Shown: one piece after another, positions 26,941 to 36,814 of the stretch
Numbering within the stretch: the stretch's first letter is position 1
Layout of the letters: each line of letters begins with the position of its first letter
NCBI RefSeq assembly: GCF_000002995.4
Contig: NW_025062475.1
Span: 1,798,001 to 1,862,000 of the forward strand
Source of the DNA: Brugia malayi
Lineage: Eukaryota; Nematoda; Chromadorea; Rhabditida; Onchocercidae
Length of the DNA stretch: 64,000 bases
Reading direction: 5' to 3'
Notes under the pieces: generated by a model
What the model was told of the DNA's origin: nothing
Databases searched by the model: none
Seen by the model: only the letters and a program-made list of their open reading frames with translations
Program-made: the position numbers and the translations under genes

Positions 26941-29051
26941 CATTAAACAAGGAAATTGAATCTAGTTAATTTTAATTAAGTGCTGAACCTGCTAAAAATA
27001 GCAATTAATTAAAAGAAAAATACATATTTAAGAATTAGTTAATTATTTCATATGCATTGCACCAGAGCTGGTCATATATGGTCATTTTATAGTTTAAATA
27101 ATAATATAAGCTTTTGTAATAAAGTTTTGCGCAAAAATTCATCAGCAAAATTAATAAAAATTACAGTTAATCGTGGTTTTAATTCAACTTAAGAATTAAA
27201 ATTTAATTTTATTTCAAATTTAAATTTTGAATTTTTTAAAAATTTTAAAATTTGTAATAGTTTTCTTCCATTAAACAAGGAAATTGGTTCTAAATTATCA
27301 ATTTTAAATTTAATTCAGTTCCAAAACTACTAAAAATAGCAATATTTTGAACTTAATTGATTATGTTATATGCGTTGCAGCAGAGCGGGTCATATATGGC
27401 GTGGTCATTTTATAGTTTAAATATTAAAATACGCTTTTGTAATTGAGTTTTGCACAAAATTTGAATCGGAGAATTAATAAAACTTTCAATTAATCATGGT
27501 TTTAATTCAATTTAAGAATTAAAATTAAATTTCATTTCAAATTTAAATTTCGAATTTTTAAAAATTTAAAAATTTGCAATAGTTTTCTTCCATTAAACAA
27601 GGAAATTGGTTCTAAATTATCAATTTTAATTTTAATTAAGTGCCAAAACTATTAAAAATAGCAATATTTTAAAGTTAATTGATCATGTTGTATGTATTGC
27701 ACGAGAGCGGAAAATAGTGAAGGAATATGTGAAGAAATGATGAAAAATGTGAAGGATTATGTGAAGAAATGATGAAAAAAGTGAATATATGGTGTGGTCA
27801 TTTTATAGTTTGAATATTAAAATACGCTTTTGTAATTAAGTTTTGCGCAAAAATTCATCAGCAAAATTAATAAAACTTTCAGTTAATCGTGATTTTAATT
27901 CAATTTAAGAATTAAAATTAAATTTTATTTCAAACTTAAATTTTGAATTTTTTAAAAATCTTAAAATTCTAATAGTTTTTGTACAATAAACAGGGAAACT
28001 GGTTCTAGATTATAAATTTTAATTTTAATCAAGTGCCAAAAACTACTAAAAATAGCAAATTTTTGAATTAATTATGTTATGCTTATAATCACGATTAATT
28101 GAAAGTTTTATTAATTTTGCTGATGAATTTTTGCGCAAAACTTAATTACAAAAGCGTATTTTAATATTCAAACTATAAAATGACCACACCATATATTCAC
28201 TTTTTTCATCATTTCTTCACATAATCCTTCACATTTTTCATCATTTCTTCACATATTCCTTCACTATTTTCCGCTCTCGTGCAATACATACAACATGATC
28301 AATTAACTTTAAAATATTGCTATTTTTAATAGTTTTGGCACTTAATTAAAATTAAAATTGATAATTTAGAACCAATTTCCTTGTTTAATGGAAGAAAACT
28401 ATTGCAAATTTTTAAATTTTTAAAAATTCGAAATTTAAATTTGAAATGAAATTTAATTTTAATTCTTAAATTGAATTAAAACCATGATTAATTGAAAGTT
28501 TTATTAATTCTCCGATTCAAATTTTGTGCAAAACTCAATTACAAAAGCGTATTTTAATATTTAAACTATAAAATGACCACGCCATATATGACCCGCTCTG
28601 CTGCAACGCATATAACATAATCAATTAAGTTCAAAATATTGCTATTTTTAGTAGTTTTGGAACTGAATTAAATTTAAAATTGATAATTTAGAACCAATTT
28701 CCTTGTTTAATGGAAGAAAACTATTACAAATTTTAAAATTTTTAAAAAATTCAAAATTTAAATTTGAAATAAAATTAAATTTTAATTCTTAAGTTGAATT
28801 AAAACCACGATTAACTGTAATTTTTATTAATTTTGCTGATGAATTTTTGCGCAAAACTTTATTACAAAAGCTTATATTATTATTTAAACTATAAAATGAC
28901 CATATATGAACAGCTCTGCAATGCACATGAAATAATTAACTAATTCTTAAATATCTATTTTTTAAATTAATTGCTATTTTTAGCGGATTCAGCACTTAAT
29001 TAAAATTATAATTTGTTAATTTTAAATTAAATTTGAAAATTAAATTTGGTT
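26940..29051. repeat. Inverted repeat A: arms of about 960 bp, each of tandem 320-390 bp units
   Basis: The left arm (26940-27894) and right arm (28088-29051) are near-identical inverted copies centred at about 27990 with a spacer of about 190 bp. Each arm holds three direct units. The marker GTCATTTTATAGTTT occurs at 27081, 27404 and 27797, and its reverse complement ends at 28194, 28577 and 28900. Units share AGTTTTGCGCAAAAATTCAT, AAACAAGGAAATTGGTTCTA and CTAAAAATAGCAAT words. No coding capacity is seen. The right arm also serves as the outer part of inverted repeat B. Confidence 0.9.
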
Positions 29052-29712
29052 CATAATTGCTATTACTTCACAACTGCTATTAGTTTCGCTTTTTCACAAA
29101 TAAAGAGATTTCACTTTAGAAAATATATTTGCACATGTAATTAATTTCCTGTTTAATAATTCTTCAGAAACAATTTTTCACATTTCAAAAAACTGTATAA
29201 ACTATAACTAAACTGCTCATTAGAATCTACATAAACGCATGGTTACTATATTTCACTTAGATTAAGAAGAGATTTGTTTTGAAATCCTGTTTGTCTGTAC
29301 GTAACACTGGAATTTAGAAATTTTTTATGATCAAATTCTAAATCAGAAAAACAGAAAAAGAATGTTACTCAATGAATGATAAACAATAGCCTTTTTTGCG
29401 TATTCATGCAACGAATACACATTCTCTCCCAATTCACTTCTACTAAAGTATGTTGTTGGTTGGGTTTCTCTTTTGAAAGACTATTCTTGGAAGGGAGGCA
29501 TATAATTCAGACCAGTATAAAATCCTGCACGCACCCCCCTTATTCTTACTTCATCAGCAATTTTTTTCTGATCCCTAGGGGGACCAATAAATTCTCTTTT
29601 GTTTTTTGCCAATGATCGCACTTTTTTTTTAGTGGTGGAGTTCCCCCTCTCAAACTAGTGAACGAATTATCTCCTCTTCAACACCATAATTATTCCTTAC
29701 AATTTAGTAGTG

Positions 29713-29786
29713 TGGTCCTGGCGAGAATCGACCACTCAACCTACTGATTAAACGCCAGCTGCTCTACCGGCTGAGCTATGCATTAA
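29713..29786 (-). tRNA. tRNA-like sequence / tRNA pseudogene, left copy
   Basis: On the minus strand there is a good A box (TAGCTCAGCCGGT), a D arm, an anticodon arm with loop CGTTTAA (TTT in the anticodon position, so Lys-like, but G instead of U33), a B-box-like GGTCGATTCTC and an encoded CCA (AGGACCA). The 5' acceptor strand does not pair with the 3' strand. It is therefore a decayed tRNA or tRNA-derived element, not a confident functional gene. It faces outward from the central spacer. Confidence 0.55.
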
Positions 29787-30173
29787 CTAACCAACCCCAC
29801 TCATTTTCAGCCATATTAAATAGTAACATAGATTTTATTAATAAATCAACCAATAGATGTTACAATATTAATAGCTGCAAACTTATCGAGAGATTTTAAT
29901 GAGTGAAAAAAATATGCTTTTAAGATAGCAAAAAGTACCCCAATAGAAACTGATGGTAAAAAGTGTTACAAGGTAAAAGAGGAAAATCTTCTTGGATAGA
30001 TAGAGCAAAAAAAATTATGCAACGCATTATAAAAATAATATACATACAAATTAAATTTTCTATTATTCTCTCGAAGATGAAACTTGATCTGTGTCCAACA
30101 TGATACATAATGTGGCACGTATATAATCCAATCGTAACTGGTATAATATAAAATTAGAATAGTCAAATACTAT

Positions 30174-30507
30174 CTAAAGCTTGTTAGCAAGTGGAGTATC
30201 TAATTTTTATTGGGAGATAAATGTTAAAACTAAAAATACGTTACAAAACTCACAAAGCCCACTTGATATTATATTCCAATTTTGCGAATCTGTAATTATT
30301 GAAAATCTGACAGATATCCAAGTCGAAAGTTTAGCAAATCCGAACTAATCATCAATTAAAGATTCTTAAAAAAAGTTTTAATAGCTACCAACTTCAATCC
30401 ACGGTAGAACGTCTAACTGATGGTCAACCCGAAATTTTAATAGGCCACTTAACTATTCACCAATTACAAACTATTGCTCAGGAATTACTGTTAGCAAAAG
30501 TCTGAAG
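30174..30507 (+). pseudogene. Decayed coding remnant of unknown origin in the palindrome spacer
   Basis: From 30174 an open stretch of about 57 codons reads with balanced composition (SLLASGVSNFYWEINVK, then SPLDIIFQFCESVIIENLTD and IQVESLANPN) before a stop. After a frame change, 30385-30507 reads QLQSTVERLTDGQPEILIG, then HLTIHQLQTIAQELLLAKV and a stop. The residue composition is unlike the K/N/F-rich noise frames elsewhere, which argues for a once-real protein. The family is not recognised. It could be a retroelement, a host gene exon or further bacterial DNA. Confidence 0.4.
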
Positions 30508-30628
30508 TTTTTCTGGGTTAGTGGATAGGTAATCAATTATAACTCCAATTCTGGCATAACTGAGCTATACAAAATTACTATATACTATTGCTCTCTATCT
30601 ATTTCACTGTTTAATGTAGCTGAAAACG

Positions 30629-30703
30629 AGTGGGATTGCTCAGCCGGTAGAGCAACTGGCCTTTAATCAATAGGTTGAGCGCTCGATTCTCTCGCCAGGA
30701 CCA
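30629..30703 (+). tRNA. tRNA-like sequence / tRNA pseudogene, right copy
   Basis: This is the inverted partner of the left copy. It has A box TTGCTCAGCCGGT, anticodon loop CCTTTAA (TTT, with C instead of U33), a T arm with loop CTCGATT and an encoded CCA. The acceptor stem does not pair. It differs from the left copy at several stem and loop positions, so the two copies have diverged since the inversion duplication. Confidence 0.55.
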
Positions 30704-31746
30704 CACACTAATTTGTAAGGATGTGGAAGAGGAGATAATTCGTTCACTAGTTTGAGAGGGGGAACTCCATCACTAAAAAAAAAGTGCGATCATTGGCAAA
30801 AAACAAAAGAGAATTTATTGGTCCCCCTAGGGATCAGAAAAAAATTGCTGATGAAGTAAGAATAAGGGGGGTGCGTGCAGGATTTTATACTGGTCTGAAT
30901 TATATGCCTCCCTTCCAAGAATAGTCTTTCAAAAGAGAAACCCAACCAACAACATACTTTAGTAGAAGTGAATTGGGAGAGAATGTGTATTCGTTGCATG
31001 AATACGCACGCAAAAAAGGCTATTGTTTATCATTCATTGAGTAACATTCTTTTTCTGTTTTTCTGATTTAGAATTTGATCATAAAAAATTTCTAAATTCC
31101 AGTGTTACGTACAGACAAACAGGATTTCAAAACAAATCTCTTCTTAATCTAAGTGAAATATAGTAACCATGCGTTTATGTAGATTCTAATGAGCAGTTTA
31201 GTTATAGTTTATACAGTTTTTTGAAATGTGAAAAATTGTTTCTGAAGAATTATTAAACAGGAAATTAATTACATGTGCAAATATATTTTCTAAAGTGAAA
31301 TCTCTTTATTTGTGAAAAAGCGAAACTAATAGCAGTTGTGAAATAATAGCAATTATGAACCAAATTTAATTTTCAAATTTAATTTAAAATTAACAAATTA
31401 TAATTTTAATTAAGTGCTGAATCCGCTAAAAATAGCAATTAATTTAAAAAATAGATATTTAAGAATTAGTTAATTATTTCATGTGCATTGCAGAGCTGTT
31501 CATATATGGTCATTTTATAGTTTAAATAATAATATAAGCTTTTGTAATAAAGTTTTGCGCAAAAATTCATCAGCAAAATTAATAAAAATTACAATTAATC
31601 ATGGTTTTAATTCAACTTAAGAATTAAAATTAAATTTTATTTCAAATTTAAATTTTAAATTTTTTAAAAATCTTATAATTTGTAATAGTTTTTGTACATT
31701 AAAGAAGGAAATTGGTTCTAGATTATCAAATTTAATTTTAATTAAT

Positions 31747-31792
31747 TAAATAAGAAAACAAACAAATGAGGGAGTTGAGTAACATTTATACC
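31747..31792 (+). repeat. 46-bp duplicated gyrB segment at the palindrome edge (copy 1)
   Basis: This segment (TAAATAAGAAAACAAACAAA then TGAGGGAG to TTTATACC) repeats at 32141-32186 with two mismatches. In copy 2 it sits in its expected place inside gyrB. Copy 1 is out of place, between the right arm of repeat B and the gyrB 5' fragment, so it marks a rearrangement junction. Confidence 0.85.
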
Positions 31793-32310
31793 ATATATGG
31801 GGTTGCTGATAATAAGGTATAGATGAGTCTTTAGTGCTGGGGTTTTATGGCAAAATTGAGGTTAGCATAGATGAGGATAGCTCAGTATCTGTAACTGATA
31901 ATGGTTGTGGCATTTCAGCTGATATCCTTTACAAAGAAGGAAATATCAGCAACATAGATAATAATAATGACCCAACTGCACGAATGTGGTAAATGTGGTA
32001 GCAATATAACTAAAAGGTTTCTAACGGATTACGTGGTACATGGTGCTGGTATCTCAGTTGAAAATGCATTGTCAAGCTGGCTGGAATTAACTATTTGGCG
32101 CAATAAGGAAGAACGCTCTATGTGCTTTGAAGATGGTGAATAAATAAGAAGACAAACAAATGAGGGAGTAGAGTAACATTTATACCGTCAACGGAGACTT
32201 TTAGTAGTATTGATTTTCTCCACTCTTGAAAATCGTATCAGAGAATTAGCTTTTTTAAATGCTAGTATCAACATCACTTTGCGTGACAAACCGTATATAG
32301 AGTCTTACTT
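31793..32310 (+). pseudogene. gyrB: Wolbachia-like DNA gyrase subunit B fragment (nuclear transfer)
   Basis: GyrB carries the ATPase of DNA gyrase. Only part of the N-terminal GHKL ATPase domain is present. In changing frames I read DESL then GFYGKIEVSIDEDSSVSV, TDNGCGISADI (GHKL DxGxG motif, normally TDNGRGIP), MTQLHECGKCGSN, a VHGAGISVENALSSWLEL segment, TIWRNKEE, MCFEDGE, VTFIPSTETFSSIDF and ENRIRELAFLNASI. Frameshifts and stops (TAA after DGE, TAA in the SLV region) make it non-functional. Similarity is to alphaproteobacterial/Rickettsiales GyrB, so a Wolbachia origin is inferred. It lies head-on to the isc genes, unlike one contiguous bacterial piece. Confidence 0.8.
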
Positions 32311-32368
32311 ACTTTAACGACAGTAAACAATCTAAAGACAATTTTGGCACAGCAAATTTCATGCGGTA

Positions 32369-33436
32369 CTAGATTAGAATAAAACGTATGTTACCAAACT
32401 TACCAGCATGAAGGGTAATGCAAAAGATCTTGGTAACAGCATAGAAATATGAATGAAGTGGAATGACTCCTACTACGAGAAATGGGATGGTGGTACACAT
32501 TTGGCAGAGATGCAATCTATGTTGCTTATAATATGAGTGACTAACTATATTAATAGTTTTGTTAACTAAAGAACTGATTGTCTGTTCGAATTCTTCATTT
32601 GTAATTTTGCATTTAAACAATTCACCAATAATGTTGAATTTAAAAGTGCTAGAAATGTTCTTGCATAAGTGCTCCTTTATTGATCGTGATATTGTAAATA
32701 AATGCTTACGAGAACTGAGATCTTTACCTATTTTCTTTCTGCATTTATCCAATATAATCATACTTAGAAGGTGATCAAAGTCATCACCACCAAGTTTGGT
32801 GTCACCACCAACCGCAAGAACTTGAAACACTCCTTGATGTAATTTTAATATGTAAATTTTATATATATCCCACTCTTATTGTTCTTTGCAATAAAATAAG
32901 AAAGTGCTGCTGCGGGTGGCTCATTAATGGCGAAGAACTTCTATGCTAGCTAATTTTGTTGCATTACGCGCTGAATCATCAAAGTAAGCTGGAACAGTAA
33001 TCACCGCTTTTCTTACTTCCATCTCTGTGGACTTTTTTACTCTTTCACACAAAGATTTTTATATCTCAGCAGAAATCTCAATAGGAGTGAGAAATCTCAA
33101 ACTCCGAGCATTTTACTCTAATATTTTTTTCACTTTCATTATCTATTTCAAGATTGATACCTTCTTTATTTAAGTCTTCAGCACTTTTATCCATCAGCGT
33201 TTTATGGAATAGATAACATTTTGGCCAGCCGGTTTTTAATATGTTTTTTTTTTTTTCAATGAAATGACATATTAGAAGGCAGTGGCTCTCTTTCCTGCTC
33301 ATTTTTAAATATCACCATGTTACAGCTTTATTTATCACAGCAATTAAAGAGTTAGTAGTACCAAGGTCTATACCAAAAATTATTTCATTTCAGTTTGGTT
33401 CAGAAATTTGAATTGGTCGCATTTTTTATCTCTTAA
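32369..33436 (-). pseudogene. hscA: Wolbachia-like hscA (Hsp70-type Fe-S chaperone) pseudogene
   Basis: HscA is the DnaK-like chaperone that acts with HscB on the IscU scaffold. It starts at ATG 33436 (MRPIQISEPN), then a stop, then the Hsp70 phosphate-1 motif FGIDLGTTNSLIAVINKA. Later pieces are HKTLMDKSAEDL, an INEP(T)AAALSY equivalent near 32925, and [20 protein letters not shown] with ITNEEFEQ towards the 3' end. A degraded LVGG-type motif (LVVGVIPL) lies near 32500. There are many stops and frameshifts, and the substrate-binding domain is missing beyond about 32369. Origin from an intracellular alphaproteobacterium is inferred from its place in an isc cluster. Confidence 0.85.
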
Positions 33437-33850
33437 AATGATTTATATGAGTATTTCAATCTCAAAACTCGTATTGCCACTTCATCAAAATTTTTTACGG
33501 CAAAATTATCAGTTAGATTTTTAATGCAATCTTTTATTTTTTCATCAATCATACCACTTGCAAACTGCAGATTATTGTAATCCAGTAAGTACTCCCTTAT
33601 TATTGATTCATTTAATATCTCAAAGTTATGTTGATCCTTTTGACTTCTTGCACCAAAAAGGTTCAGCAAATGCTCCGCACTTTTTTGGAGGTTCTTTATT
33701 TAAGTTTAGCATCTGATAAGCTTTGTTGATATTTCTCATGTATGGAACTGTCTTTCATTTAGATCAGTTTTGCTTAGCCCAATATATTTTTTCTCTAGCT
33801 CATCAGAGCTGATGTTAAAAGCTGGTTTAATTTTAAACAATGCGAAGTCT
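33437..33850 (-). pseudogene. hscB: Wolbachia-like hscB (J-domain Fe-S co-chaperone) pseudogene
   Basis: HscB delivers IscU to HscA. Readable pieces are FKIKPAFNISSDELEKKYI and GLSKTDLNERQF (the region where the J-domain HPD should lie is lost), followed by stops. The C-terminal part is LLNLFGARSQKDQHNFEIL, NESIIREYLLDYNNLQFASG and IDEKIKDCIKNLTDNFAVKN, which fits the HscB C-terminal helical domain. It lies between iscA and hscA, as in Rickettsiales isc clusters. It is broken by stops and by the loss in the J domain. Confidence 0.8.
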
Positions 33851-34070
33851 CTCCCCACAACCATATTTTCCTTTCTCATTAAGATTTTTGAAAACAAAAC
33901 CCGATGAGAATTTTTCTAATCCATAATCCATTTCAGAGCCAAGAATAAACATGATAGATTTTGGATCGATCGACACTTTAACTTTTTGACCATCACTACA
34001 GCTTTCTTTAATTACTGATTCTAAAGTGTATTCAATATCTATTTTAAACCAGAACATCCCTTTTGTTTAA
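33833..34070 (-). pseudogene. iscA: Wolbachia-like iscA/hesB (A-type Fe-S carrier) pseudogene
   Basis: A-type carriers pass Fe-S clusters to apoproteins. The frame reads CSGLKYKIDIEYTLES (with one frame adjustment at the 5' end), CSDGQKVKVSIDPKS, MFILGSEMDYGLEKFSSGFV and GKYGCGE. Family members have a first Cys in the GGCSG motif and a C-terminal CGC pair. Here the GCSG remnant is present and the CGC reads YGCG, so one ligand is replaced by Tyr. The 5' end runs into the iscU remnant with stops. Confidence 0.8.
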
Positions 34071-34089
34071 GGTTAGCATGTTGCTTTTG

Positions 34090-34330
34090 ATCCAATAAAT
34101 ATCTCTATCCTTATCCTTTCAACTACATTTGCAATTATGCTGATAGGTTTCCCATCTTTTTTTACAGTATTTAACTCCTTGATATTCATTCATAACTTTT
34201 TAGCTTTCATTTTTACTATGTTTACTTTGATAATCATGAATAACGGTTTTATAGCATCTTCAGCAAGCACTGAGCAGTGTATCTTAATCTTCATTATGTC
34301 TTATTAATTGATTTACCGTTTAGTTAAAAC
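34090..34330 (-). pseudogene. iscU: Wolbachia-like iscU 3' fragment (Fe-S scaffold)
   Basis: The C-terminal part of the scaffold protein reads in shifted frames as KSINK, then KIHCSVLAEDAIK, VIHDYQSKHSK and stops. KxHCSxLAEDAIxxAIxDY is the family's C-terminal signature with the third cluster-ligand Cys. A short linker with KYCKK and DRDILLDQK-like words follows, towards iscA. The 5' part of the gene is missing; bacterial similarity fades at about 34330-34360, which I take as the right edge of the transfer. Confidence 0.75.
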
Positions 34331-35565
34331 TATCGAATTACCCATCGCATAAGGATAATATAACATTCAAATTTTTTCGTTTTTTTTTTGATTGAAGTTT
34401 TTCATTTTGCTGGTAACTTTCTCGTCTTGGATTTGTTTTAGTCATTTGATATTTCTTTGCAACTCTTCCTCTTATTTCATTTCTACTTTTTTAAAATATT
34501 TCGATTATTTTTTTGTTAATATTTTTAATTTTTATTTTTAATTAATAATAAAATAAAGTGAAAAAGCGCATCCATGCAACTACATAAATAAGCTATAAAT
34601 GGACTCTTTGTTGAGGTATAATTGTTGAGACATCAAAATATTAGACGACTGTAAAAATAAACTCAATAAGGAAGAAGTTGCTGAAGAAATCTCACTGAAT
34701 TGTCCAAAACTCAGAAGCAATAATTTGCATGCAATTTATTTGATTTTTCATTTTTAAGAAATTCAATAAAAATCTGCATAAATTAAAGGAAACAATTGAC
34801 AAAAAGAAAAGGATGGAACAGTCTTCATGTACACAAGCGAAATATTTGTATATTTTCAGAAGCACGAAAGAATAAAAGAACATAGTGGATGTTCATTTTT
34901 ATCACTGTTTTTATCACTGATCATTTTTGTCACATCATTTTCGTTACTGTTTATTTTTATCACTTTTACTCTTACTCTTACCATTCTCTTTCTCATAGTA
35001 GAATATTATAGACTCATTCATGTTATTAAATATTTTGTGTAACTTGGAGTTTTGAATCTTTCTCATTGCTCTGATCTTGCACATTTTTATGCTAATTTTC
35101 ATTAATGCAAAGTTTTTTTTTTTTTTTTTTTTTTTTCTACTGCTTCTATTAGAGTACGTGTTTATTTGTTGACTTGAATTTTTCATACTTTCGCACTTTA
35201 TTATTATTATTTTTTTAATTAAACAACATATTAATTTCTTGCACCACTTCGCTAATTTCTTTCTGCATGCAGTTTTGTTTTATTTCTATTCAACGCATTT
35301 TGACGCTATCCGATTTCAGGTCAAATTAAACAAATTTCATCAAATACTTAGGAAGTGAATTTTTTTTTTTGCACCATATTTTCAAGCACATAAAAACCAA
35401 AAGAGCCCTATTTATGATTTCTTTTTTTTTTTTTTTAAATTATTAAATATAATATTATTTGTACCGCAAATTATCGAACTTTTAATGTTTGATTTTCTGC
35501 AAAAAATCACATCATGACATTCCAGAATTATTCATAAAGAAAAATAATATTTTAGGAAAAATAAT

Positions 35566-35680
35566 AATTGCTCCCAGAAAGTGTTTTCATTTGTGGGCAG
35601 CTCGGATGGTTCAACTAGAACAATTAATTATATGCTTTTGGAGCTTTGAATCATCGCAATGAACTGACTAATGAGGAAAG
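35566..35680 (+). other. Unassigned exon-like fragment
   Basis: It reads NCSQKVFSFVGSSDGSTR then TINY. After a 2-base frame change it continues AFGALNHRNELTNEE up to a GT donor (GAAAG|GTACGTA). The composition is protein-like and the donor is good, but the frame break suggests a relic. The family is not recognised. Confidence 0.25.
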
Positions 35681-36565
35681 GTACGTAAATGTTTGTATGA
35701 TTCATGCTTACATAATTACAGCACTCGAAAAGTTACGAAAATGTTAATTGTTTACCAATTACTCCTGAAATATCTATTTCCAAAAAATTATGCTCACATC
35801 CAGAAATTCATCTTTTTTTAAATTATCTTTTCTTCGTTCCTTGCCTCAATTCCAGTCCATTCAAGAACAGCTTCTTAATTAAAATTATAATGTCTATTGG
35901 ATCCTATTAAATTCTTGCAATACCTTGCTACAGTAACAAATAAAAATTTACTTTAGTTAAAAAAAGATTAAATATTTAAAGCTACAAATTATGATGTATT
36001 ACCAGATATTATCATGCAAGTGTTTTATTAGATACTAGACTGAGATCATTTCATTTTATTCAGTGTTTACGATTGTTTGACCAAGCAATACATGGAATGT
36101 TAATTTCTGTGTGCCTCTTTGTTTTGAATATTGCAAATGAAAACAAATATTTCAAAATCATGTTTAAGTGCATGGAGAATTTTGTTTAGATTTGTATTTG
36201 AAAAACTAACAACCGACAAGTGGATAAAAATTTAACCGATGATGACGAATGACAAATGCTAAAACTAGATTTATAAAAAATTACAATTGAAGAATTTTAA
36301 AATTAGAAAATTTTTTAGATTTAATACAAGTAATGATTGGTAGAATACGCACATTCAAATATATTAGATATTCAATATACATATATGCATAAACAATGCA
36401 TATATTTTTGCATTTGAATAGGAAAATGTTGAATGGTAATAAATGATTCAAACATTTTGTTGATGGTTCATATCTTTTCCTTCTTTTCATCTTTTTTTTT
36501 TTTTTGATATTGGCGTCCGTGTAATTCCTTCCTTACATCAACCTTGAAATAATCAACAACCAACG

Positions 36566-36814
36566 ATGACTATCAACCAACTTCACCTTCTACCTGTAAA
36601 TACCTTTTCTCTATTTTCCATTCTTTTCTTCTTTGTTCACTCATCCAATCCATATCAAATCAACCAATTAACCATCGATCCATTCAGTCAGAATGACAAG
36701 ATAGCCATTGGTAACACACATCTGTCGCAACCACAACAACAATCAAATATGATGTATCATTCATTCATCTGTCCTTCACCCACTCATTGTAAATTTGATT
36801 CAATAATTTATTAA
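36566..36814 (+). CDS. Hypothetical short secreted protein or first exon
   Basis: An 82-codon frame starts at an ATG in a favourable context (CAACGATGAC). Residues 1-27 form a plausible signal peptide (polar start, core FSLFSILFFFVHSS). The rest is polar and rich in Gln/Asn/Ser, with a CPSPTHC motif near the end. A GT donor (CATT|GTAAAT) lies inside the last codons, so this could be a first exon, but no second exon was found. It lies about 0.9 kb beyond the ARPC3 stop on the opposite strand. It may equally be chance; no homologue is recognised. Confidence 0.25.
   Translation: MTINQLHLLPVNTFSLFSILFFFVHSSNPYQINQLTIDPFSQNDKIAIGNTHLSQPQQQSNMMYHSFICPSPTHCKFDSIIY

Larger units (their letters stand above)
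28665..31745. repeat. Inverted repeat B: arms of about 1.15 kb around a 0.75-kb spacer
   Basis: The left arm (about 28665-29840) and right arm (about 30590-31745) are inverted copies with small indels, for example a 4-base CGTG difference near 31005. From outside inward each arm contains one unit of repeat A, a unique segment of about 600 bp that includes a 69-codon open frame beginning MQRIHILSQF, and a tRNA-like sequence. The spacer (29840-30590) differs from the arms. The right arm ends exactly where Wolbachia-derived DNA starts. The open frame in the arms is present in both copies only because the DNA is duplicated. Confidence 0.9.

Noticed and set aside
29376..29615. Open frame MINNSLFCVFMQRIHILS... 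and its identical partner at 30790-30999 (-)
   Set aside because: The identity comes only from the inverted duplication of the DNA. There is no recognisable domain, no splice context and no evidence of selection.
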